Below are positions 1 to 4,797 of a DNA stretch of 7,800 nucleotides, piece after piece (within the stretch, counting starts at the first letter, position 1; each line of letters starts with the position of its first letter). The position numbers and the translations under genes were made by a program. Source of the DNA: DASRAU01 sp036005805 (GTDB lineage: Bacteria; Acidobacteriota; Polarisedimenticolia; Gp22-AA2); NCBI GenBank assembly GCA_036005805.1, contig DASYQE010000192.1, forward strand, positions 1-7,800. The letters are read 5' to 3'. Below the pieces are notes generated by a model. That model was given only the letters and a program-made list of their open reading frames with translations. It was not told the DNA's origin and did not search any database.

Positions 1-108
1 CCCGACGAGCGCCACCTGCCGCGCGGCCAGGACGACCGCGAGGAGCTCGAAGGACGCCTCGTGGCGCATTTCGATCGCACCCTCGCGATCTCCTCGCCGT
101 CTCGCTGA
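1..108 (+). CDS. C-terminal fragment of an unidentified protein (partial)
   Basis: An open frame enters from the left edge in frame 1 and ends at a TGA at 106-108, giving 35 residues. The residues are charged and amphipathic (…DDREELEGRLVAHFDRTLA…), which looks like the helical tail of a soluble protein, but I recognise no family. It is the only likely plus-strand gene, and it converges on the cold-shock gene with a shared hairpin between them. The frame has no stop in 35 codons, but in DNA of this GC content that is weak evidence. A non-coding tail remains possible. Confidence 0.45.
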   Translation, partial: PDERHLPRGQDDREELEGRLVAHFDRTLAISSPSR

Positions 109-116
109 AAAGCGAA

Positions 117-144
117 GGGCCGCTCCCCTTGCGGGAAGCGGCCC
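117..144 (-). terminator. Rho-independent terminator of the cold-shock gene
   Basis: An inverted repeat pairs GGGCCGCT (117-124) with AGCGGCCC (137-144). After one C/A mismatch, three more G-C pairs (126-128 with 133-135) close a TTGC loop. Read on the minus strand, the stem is followed by the T-rich run TTCGCTTTTC, as expected for an intrinsic terminator. It lies 30 nt past the stop of the cold-shock gene. On the plus strand it begins 8 nt after the stop of the partial gene but has no T tract, so it mainly serves the minus-strand gene and may act weakly in the other direction. Confidence 0.75.
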
Positions 145-174
145 CATGTCTGCCAGAAATCGTGCGGTGGTCGC

Positions 175-378
175 TTAGACCTTGCGGACGTTCGCAGCCG
201 CGGGGCCCTTCTGGCCCTGCGTGATCTCGAACTCCACCGTCTCGCCTTCCTGGAGGGTGCGGAATCCCTGGGACTGGATCGCCGTGTGATGCACGAAGAC
301 GTCCTTGCTACCGTCCTCGGGCGTGATGAAACCGTACCCCTTCGCGTCGTTGAACCACTTCACCTTCCCCCTGGGCAT
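175..378 (-). CDS. csp: Cold-shock-domain protein (CspA family)
   Basis: This 67-residue protein is a single cold-shock domain, a five-stranded OB-fold that binds single-stranded RNA and DNA in the cytoplasm. In this family it acts as an RNA chaperone that melts secondary structure or prevents transcription termination. The domain fills the protein: the typical GKVKWFN start (residues 4-10), RNP1 KGYGFI (13-18) and RNP2 VFVHH (27-31), with a basic C-terminal end. I chose the ATG at 376-378 because the purine-rich GAGGTGGAG (384-392) is then suitably spaced. A GTG at 382-384, two codons upstream, would overlap that ribosome-binding site. The gene is followed by a hairpin terminator and preceded by its own leader, so it is probably monocistronic. 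Family membership is certain. Whether it responds to cold or is constitutive cannot be told from the protein. Confidence 0.96.
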   Translation of the reverse strand: MPRGKVKWFNDAKGYGFITPEDGSKDVFVHHTAIQSQGFRTLQEGETVEFEITQGQKGPAAANVRKV

Positions 379-420
379 ATCCACTCCACCTCAAGAAAGC
401 ACGAGACTCCCCGCGACGGC

Positions 421-442
421 GCGACGCCACCGACGGCGTCGC
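421..442 (-). promoter_or_regulatory. Perfect hairpin in the cold-shock gene leader
   Basis: GCGACGCC (421-428) and GGCGTCGC (435-442) form a perfect 8-bp, all-GC-rich stem with a 6-nt loop. It lies about 45 nt upstream of the csp start codon and just downstream of the predicted minus 10 element. If the promoter call is right, it sits at the very 5' end of the mRNA. Cold-shock mRNAs often have structured leaders that control stability or translation, so a regulatory or RNA-stabilising role is an inference. The structure itself is seen directly. Confidence 0.45.
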
Positions 443-447
443 AGACC

Positions 448-476
448 ATTATCCTATCTTGGGGTGTCTCATGGAA
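448..476 (-). promoter_or_regulatory. Candidate promoter of the cold-shock gene
   Basis: On the minus strand GATAAT (448-453) matches the minus 10 consensus at five of six positions. Seventeen bases upstream lies TTCCAT (471-476), a poor minus 35 element. Transcription would begin near 441 and leave a leader of roughly 60 nt. This is the most AT-rich stretch in the 147-bp gap between the permease and csp. A second possibility is the TATATC inside the palindrome at 492-501. The call rests on hexamer matching only. Confidence 0.3.
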
Positions 477-491
477 CGGAGTCATTCTGTT

Positions 492-501
492 CGATATATC
501 G
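492..501. promoter_or_regulatory. 10-bp AT-rich palindrome CGATATATCG
   Basis: A perfect palindrome lies in the gap between the permease stop (531) and csp, upstream of the candidate csp promoter. It may be a protein-binding site or part of an alternative minus 10 element. No regulator family can be assigned from this alone, and a single 10-bp palindrome may be chance. Confidence 0.2.
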
Positions 502-530
502 TCCCGGTGTCCAGACCCCCCCAGAATAAA

Positions 531-1916
531 TCAAGGGGGCCCGGGATCCCCTCCCAAAGCCCCCCCTCTGGCACGCCAGGCGAAGAGAAACCAGGTCAAA
601 GGGCCCGAGGCGAACACCAGGAGGTCGATGGCGATCATCCGCAGCCCCGGCCCCCCTTCGGGCCAGAGCTGGCGCTCGACGACGAAGGCGGTGAGGGCGA
701 AGACCGGCAGCATCAGCAGGAGGAGAGCGAACCCCCCGAGCGGCACCCGGAAGGGGCGCTGTGCGGTTTCGCCCACGGCCGCGACCAGGTCGCGCGGCGC
801 ACGGCGTCGCAGGCGGAGCAGGGCCGCACAGATGAGCACGTACGCCAGCACCTGCACGAGAGAGAACAGGCCCGCCAGCTCCGCGAACGGCAGGAGCGCC
901 AGCACGCTGAGGGCCAGCGAGCCCGCGAGGAGCGAGACCACCGGCGTGCCGAACTTCGGGGAGACGCGGCCGAAGAGTCTCGGGAAGAGCCGGTCCTGCG
1001 CCATCACCATCGGCAGGCGCGACTGGCCGAGGATCGTGACCATGAGGATGCAGGTGTTGCTGAGCAGCCCGCCGATCGACATGGCGGCGGCGAGGGGCGC
1101 GCCGCCGATCTGCGAAGCCAGCACGGTGAAGTGCGCTTCCCCCCAGTCCCGCCACCCGTCGCAGGCGACGAGCCCCGCGAAAGTCGGGATGAGATAGGAG
1201 CCGACGACCATCGGCATCGCAATGGCGAGCGCGATGGGAAAGGCGCGCGACGGGTTCTCGACCTCCTCGGCGTTCGGCGTGAGCTTCTCGTACCCGCCGT
1301 AGAGCCAGAGCGCGATCATCAGGCCGTCGGTGAGCGCGGTCGCAAAGCTCTTGTCGGGATTCAGGAACGGCACGAAGGCCGGGTGGCTCCACTGCACGAG
1401 GCCCATCACCGACAGGCCGAGGAACGGCAGAAAGATGAGCCCGGTCAGGATGACGGACGTCATCCCGACCAGCCGGATGCCGAAGCAGTTGAGGATGGTC
1501 GTCCCCCAGATCGGCACGAGCGCGATCAGATAGCGCCCGGCCGGCGACAGCTCCGGCAGGAAATAGCGCAGGTAGCTCGCGAACAGCACCGCGAAGGCGG
1601 CGTTGGTCATGAGGTTCGCGAGCCAGACGAGCCAGCCCGCCTGGTAGCCGACGAAGTCGCCGAAGGCCGCCCGCACCCAGCGGTAGTAGCCCCCCTCGAC
1701 CGGGTAGTGCGACGACAGCTCGGCGCAGGCGAGCGAGATGGGGATGCCCCAGAGAAACGGCAGGACGAGCAGCAGCGTCAGCGCCAGCCCCGGCCCCGAC
1801 GCCGAGACGATCTGCTCGAGCCCGTAGGCCCCGCTGCAGACGACGGAGTAGGTCAGGAAGACAAGATGGAACGTGGTGGCGCGCCGCGGCGCGCGACCTG
1901 GGGACGCCTCCGACAT
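531..1916 (-). CDS. APC-superfamily amino acid/polyamine permease
   Basis: This 461-residue inner-membrane permease has about 12 hydrophobic helices, the usual length for the amino acid-polyamine-organocation superfamily. Helix 1 has the broken-helix glycine region GAYGLEQIV (29-37). Helix 2 is followed by AELSSHYPVEGGYYRWV (65-81), the family signature before helix 3. Helix 6 carries LWLYGGYEKLTPNAEEVENP (203-222). A conserved helix 8 and loop run from NTCILMVTILGQSR to KFGTP (287-325). The SGPGLAL and PFLWGIP segments and the GYQAGWLVWL helix resemble the polyamine-uptake (PUT/LAT-like) branch, so a polyamine or cationic/neutral amino acid substrate is plausible but not proven. The ATG at 1914-1916 has AGAGG (1924-1928) 7 nt upstream. 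The gene starts 33 bp after the cysteine-rich protein gene ends and may be read from its transcript. The last ten residues are a Gly/Pro-rich cytoplasmic tail. Confidence 0.9.
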   Translation of the reverse strand: MSEASPGRAPRRATTFHLVFLTYSVVCSGAYGLEQIVSASGPGLALTLLLVLPFLWGIPISLACAELSSHYPVEGGYYRWVRAAFGDFVGYQAGWLVWLANLMTNAAFAVLFASYLRYFLPELSPAGRYLIALVPIWGTTILNCFGIRLVGMTSVILTGLIFLPFLGLSVMGLVQWSHPAFVPFLNPDKSFATALTDGLMIALWLYGGYEKLTPNAEEVENPSRAFPIALAIAMPMVVGSYLIPTFAGLVACDGWRDWGEAHFTVLASQIGGAPLAAAMSIGGLLSNTCILMVTILGQSRLPMVMAQDRLFPRLFGRVSPKFGTPVVSLLAGSLALSVLALLPFAELAGLFSLVQVLAYVLICAALLRLRRRAPRDLVAAVGETAQRPFRVPLGGFALLLLMLPVFALTAFVVERQLWPEGGPGLRMIAIDLLVFASGPLTWFLFAWRARGGALGGDPGPP

Positions 1917-1929
1917 TGCCGGGCCTCTA

Positions 1930-1944
1930 GGCGCGCCGCGCGCC
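1930..1944. other. GC-only inverted repeat between the cysteine-rich gene and the permease
   Basis: GGCGCG (1930-1935) and CGCGCC (1939-1944) form a perfect 6-bp stem with a 3-nt loop in the 33-bp gap between the two genes. No T tract follows on the minus strand; the permease ribosome-binding site comes directly after it. It is therefore not a convincing terminator. It could pause polymerase, mark an mRNA processing point, or be a chance product of the GC content. Confidence 0.3.
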
Positions 1945-1949
1945 CCCCG

Positions 1950-4682
1950 TCAAGGCTCGGGCGCCACCCTCGACCCGTCGCCGGCGACCGGACCCTGAAG
2001 CGGCTGCGGCTCGGTGGCGGCGTCGTGCTTCACCACGACGGCACCGCAGCGCTGCATGCCGCTCGTCGCCCAGCGGACGCAGACGCGTGCCAGCTTGCCG
2101 TCGGGAACAATCGCCAGGTGCTCCATCAGGCCAGGCCGTCCTCCGCCCGTCGTGCCGCAGACGCCGTTGCCGTCCGCGTCGAAGACGAACGTCACGGCCG
2201 TGTCGTTGACCATCCGCTTTTCTGCGTCGTCCACGATGGCGGTTTCGCAGTCGCGCATGGGACTCGGCAGCACCACGTTGTCGAGCGGATCCGCCAGCGC
2301 GTCCGCCGCCGACAGCCAGACCGTGCCGATCTGCTCGAGCGGCGCGGGCGCGGGGCCGCCCGGGCATGCCGGCTTGAAGCGGCAGGTGACGAAGAAGGTC
2401 TTCAATGTGCCGCTGTCCCGCATGAGGTACGGCCGGATCGTGCACAAGGAGAAGGGCTCCCGCTCGTCGACCTGCCCGTCGCAGTCGTCGTCGAGACCGT
2501 TGCACGTCTCCGCCGGCGGGTTCGGCGTTCCGATCCCGCCGTGGACGCAGCCGCTGGCCGGATCGCAGCTGTCCGAGGTGCAGTGGTTCCCGTCGTCGCA
2601 GGAGAGCGTGCCGGGACCCGCACAGACCGGTTCTTCGCTGCCCGCCGGGGGAGCGACGCACTGATCCCCGGTGGTGCAGGCGTTCCGATCGTCACACGGG
2701 GCTCCAATCGCACCCGCCACGCCATGGCAGGCGGGGTCGCCGTTCTCGGGGTAGACGCACTGATCGCCCATCGTGCAGGAGTTGCCGTCGTCGCATGGCG
2801 TGCCGCTCTCGACTCCGAAACCGACGCAGAGGCCCGCATAACATTGGTCCTGCGTCGTGCAGACGTTGGCGTCGTCGCAGGCTTCGCCGTCGGCGAGCAC
2901 CGTGCCGCCGCAAACCCCGGCGGCGCACACGTCGTTCCGTGTGCAGGAATTCAGGTCGTCGCAGGCATGGCCGTCCAAGGGAGCGCTGCGGGAGACGCAA
3001 CCGGCCGCCGGCTCGCACACGTCCTCGGTGCAGGCGTTGGCGTCGTCGCAAACCAGGGGATCGTGCCGGCACTCTCCGGTGGTGCCGTCACAGGCATCGA
3101 CCGTGCAGGCATTGTGGTCGTCACAGGAGACGGGCGCTCCATCCGTGCAGCAGGGATCCACCACGGGCGCGTGCTGGCAGGAGCAGAGGTCCTCACCCAC
3201 GACAGCGGTGTCGGTCGTGCACGGGTTGCCGTCATCGCAGCCGGGAAGGATCCCGGCGCAGACCATGACGCCCCCCTGGCTCGCGACGCAGCGGTCCAGC
3301 CTCGTGCAGGCGAAGCCGTCGTCGCAGACCTGTCCGGGGAGCGGTTGGTGCTGGCATCCCTCGGGCGCGGTGCAGAGATCGGCCGTGCAGGAGTTCCCGT
3401 CGTCGCAGGTGAGCGGGACGTGGAGGCAGCCGGCGGCCGGGTCGCAGGAATCGGCCGTGCACGGATTGGCGTCGTCGCAGCTCACCGGCGTGTCGCCGCA
3501 GACGCCTCCCTGGCAGGTCCGGCAATCCAGGCATGGGGAACCGTCCGCCTTCGCGACATGAGTGCAGCTGAAGCCGCCTTGCGGGCAGAGATCGTCGGTG
3601 CACGGATTGTTGTCTTCGCAGGGGAGGTCGAGGGTCGGCTGGCAGCCGCCTCGAACGCACTGGGCCAGCCCGCAGTAGCCGGGGATGGTGCACGATCCCC
3701 CCGACGAGTTGACGATCCGACAGGAATTGTTGATGCACTCGTAGGAGTAGCAGGTCCCGCCTGACGGACACCCCGGCCCGCCCCAGTCGCGCAGCCTGCA
3801 TCCGCCGTCTTCCTCCATGCAGACGTTGCTGCCGCACTGGGGCTGCGGGCAGACGACCGGCCCCCCTCCCATACAGTTGCCGCCGGTGCAGGTCTCCCCG
3901 GTCGTGCAGACCCTTCCATCCGAGCAGGCACCCGCCACATTGTCGCGGCGGCACTGTCCGGTCGCGGGGTCGCAGGCATCGGTGGTGCAGGAGTTGCCAT
4001 CGGCGCAATCGACGGGCGGGTGCTGGCACGCTCCGGTTGACGGGTCGCAACGATCCTGCGTGCAGAGGTCGCCATCGGAGCAGTCCTGGGCGGTCCCTTC
4101 GCAGACCACGGTGTCGCCCTGCGTCACGCAGCGATCGTCGCGCGTGCAGGCGTTCCGGTCGTCGCAGCCGGCTCCGCCTCCGAGCGGCGTGCCCTGGCAA
4201 TGCGCCCCATCACAGGCATCCGAAACGGTGCAGGAGTTGCCGTCATCGCAGGACGCGCCCGGATCGAGGAACGCCCCCGCAACACAGACGCCGGCCGCGC
4301 AATGATCCCCGAGCGTGCAGGTCTCGCCGTCGTCGCACGGAGTGGCATCGGGGCGGGGAAAATGGAAACACCCGCCGACCGCGCCGTAATAGCTCCGCGC
4401 GGACCGGCATTCATCGCTGGTACAGGCATTGCCGTCATCGCACGAGAGGGGGTCGTGCCGGCAGGTTCCGGTCGCCGTGTCGCAGGTATCGACCGTGCAG
4501 GCATTCCAGTCTTCGCACCCGGGGCAGGTCAGTTCGGCACCGACCTGGGCACGGCTCGGGGACGGAACCCCGGCGGCGCCGGCGGCATTCTGTGCGAGGA
4601 CTTGCGACGACGACAGGGAGGCGGCGGCCAGGATTGACAGGAGGCCGGCGAAACCGCGGGACGGGCGGAAGCGATGCAGCAT
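1950..4682 (-). CDS. Secreted cysteine-rich CTDC-repeat protein with MopE-type motif
   Basis: This 910-residue exported protein has unknown function. Residues 1-30 form a signal peptide: basic MLHRFRPSRG, a hydrophobic FAGLLSILAAASL core, and a likely cut after VLA (28-30). Residues 56-706 hold 20 copies of a C-D-D-x-N-x-C-T unit (Dicty_CTDC-like), each followed by further cysteines and often by CDPxxGxCxH. A looser cysteine region (253-350) interrupts the series. Residues 727-740 read CNGLDDDCDGQVDE, the putative metal-binding motif of MopE-like proteins. The last ~165 residues are less cysteine-rich, contain a calcium-loop-like DADGNG (835-840), and match no family I know. By hand count there are 108 cysteines (about 12%), which suggests a disulfide-braced extracellular or surface protein. 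The ATG at 4680-4682 has a strong AGGAGG (4688-4693) 5 nt upstream and its own candidate promoter. Structural, adhesive or metal-binding roles are all inference. Confidence 0.92.
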   Translation of the reverse strand: MLHRFRPSRGFAGLLSILAAASLSSSQVLAQNAAGAAGVPSPSRAQVGAELTCPGCEDWNACTVDTCDTATGTCRHDPLSCDDGNACTSDECRSARSYYGAVGGCFHFPRPDATPCDDGETCTLGDHCAAGVCVAGAFLDPGASCDDGNSCTVSDACDGAHCQGTPLGGGAGCDDRNACTRDDRCVTQGDTVVCEGTAQDCSDGDLCTQDRCDPSTGACQHPPVDCADGNSCTTDACDPATGQCRRDNVAGACSDGRVCTTGETCTGGNCMGGGPVVCPQPQCGSNVCMEEDGGCRLRDWGGPGCPSGGTCYSYECINNSCRIVNSSGGSCTIPGYCGLAQCVRGGCQPTLDLPCEDNNPCTDDLCPQGGFSCTHVAKADGSPCLDCRTCQGGVCGDTPVSCDDANPCTADSCDPAAGCLHVPLTCDDGNSCTADLCTAPEGCQHQPLPGQVCDDGFACTRLDRCVASQGGVMVCAGILPGCDDGNPCTTDTAVVGEDLCSCQHAPVVDPCCTDGAPVSCDDHNACTVDACDGTTGECRHDPLVCDDANACTEDVCEPAAGCVSRSAPLDGHACDDLNSCTRNDVCAAGVCGGTVLADGEACDDANVCTTQDQCYAGLCVGFGVESGTPCDDGNSCTMGDQCVYPENGDPACHGVAGAIGAPCDDRNACTTGDQCVAPPAGSEEPVCAGPGTLSCDDGNHCTSDSCDPASGCVHGGIGTPNPPAETCNGLDDDCDGQVDEREPFSLCTIRPYLMRDSGTLKTFFVTCRFKPACPGGPAPAPLEQIGTVWLSAADALADPLDNVVLPSPMRDCETAIVDDAEKRMVNDTAVTFVFDADGNGVCGTTGGGRPGLMEHLAIVPDGKLARVCVRWATSGMQRCGAVVVKHDAATEPQPLQGPVAGDGSRVAPEP
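2463..2504 (-). other. MopE-type putative metal-binding motif (within the cysteine-rich protein)
   Basis: Residues 727-740, CNGLDDDCDGQVDE, fit the C-x-G-x-D-D/N-D-C-D-G-x-x-D-E pattern found in MopE of methanotrophs and in many secreted myxobacterial proteins. In those proteins the pattern is annotated as a putative metal-binding motif. Here there is one copy, directly between the CTDC repeats and the C-terminal domain. Metal binding follows from the family name and acidic pattern; it is not shown here. Confidence 0.8.
2565..4517 (-). repeat. Coding repeat array: 20 CTDC units
   Basis: Twenty diverged units share a core that reads on the plus strand as GTGCAGG…CGTCGTCGCA, encoding C-D-D-x-N-x-C-T in reverse complement. 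Two spacing classes occur. In class A (CTxDxC, units 1, 2, 6, 7, 9, 10, 11, 14, 15, 20) the core is usually followed by CDPxxGxC. In class B (CTxxDxC, units 3, 4, 5, 8, 12, 16-19) it is often followed by a short GxxC turn. Unit 13 reads CTTDTAV and lacks the third cysteine. Units are irregularly spaced, about 22 to 40 residues apart with one gap of about 100 residues between units 8 and 9. The array is protein-level repetition, not CRISPR or satellite DNA. Confidence 0.9.
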
Positions 4683-4687
4683 GGACC

Positions 4688-4693
4688 CCTCCT
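4688..4693 (-). promoter_or_regulatory. Strong ribosome-binding site of the cysteine-rich gene
   Basis: A full consensus AGGAGG on the minus strand lies 5 nt upstream of the ATG at 4682. It fixes this start codon, which also gives a complete signal peptide, and it implies efficient translation. The other genes in the window have weaker sites. Confidence 0.8.
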
Positions 4694-4712
4694 CGGCGAG
4701 CTCTTTTGCCGG

Positions 4713-4742
4713 AATATACCTCCACCCGCCGGCGCGTGTTCA
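4713..4742 (-). promoter_or_regulatory. Candidate promoter of the cysteine-rich gene
   Basis: On the minus strand TATATT (4713-4718) matches the minus 10 consensus at five of six positions. TGAACA (4737-4742), four of six matches to TTGACA, lies 18 bp upstream. The start of transcription would fall near 4706, leaving a leader of about 25 nt that contains the AGGAGG. The minus 35 hexamer lies inside one copy of the TGTTCAGG direct repeat, so a regulator bound there would affect polymerase. The hexamer matches are good, but the call is untested. Confidence 0.45.
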
Positions 4743-4764
4743 GGAATTGTCCGGATTGTTCAGG
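4737..4764. promoter_or_regulatory. Phased direct repeat TGTTCAGG x2 (possible operator)
   Basis: TGTTCAGG occurs at 4737-4744 and again at 4757-4764, 20 bp start to start, about two helical turns. Between them ATTGTCCGGATTGT holds a smaller direct repeat of ATTGT. The left copy overlaps the predicted minus 35 element and the other lies just upstream of it. This is the usual placement for a regulator-binding site, but no regulator is encoded in the window. Confidence 0.35.
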
Positions 4765-4797
4765 CCGAACAGCCGGCCGGTGAAGAGATGCCGGACG

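Noticed and set aside
379..384. GTG start of the cold-shock gene two codons upstream
   Set aside because: It would lie inside the purine-rich ribosome-binding stretch; the ATG at 376-378 has better spacing and the family-typical N-terminus.
511..547. C and G homopolymer runs around the permease stop as a frameshift or phase-variation site
   Set aside because: The longest run (seven C, 516-522) is outside the coding sequence, and the runs inside it are short and near the non-conserved tail, so no switching effect is supported.
286..1197. Plus-strand open frames over the cold-shock gene and the permease C-terminus
   Set aside because: They cross the cold-shock gene antisense and give Arg/Pro/Ser-rich sequence without domain structure; the minus-strand genes explain the region.
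459..3764. An 1101-codon open frame on the plus strand
   Set aside because: It runs antisense through the permease and the cysteine-rich gene. Its composition is Arg/Glu/Ala low complexity and then a shadow of the repeats, with no recognisable domain. The opposite frames encode a clear 12-helix permease and a signal peptide plus CTDC repeats. The long open frame is explained by high GC and by the rarity of codons whose complements are stops.
2565..4517. CRISPR-like or satellite array from the recurring GTGCAGG…CGTCGTCGCA
   Set aside because: Units are diverged, irregularly spaced by multiples of three, and encode a conserved CDDGNxCT protein motif in one continuous frame.
4763..4778. GGCCG…CGGCC hairpin after hcrB as an intrinsic terminator
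   Set aside because: The stem is only 5 bp and no T tract follows on the minus strand, so termination after the reductase genes is not supported.
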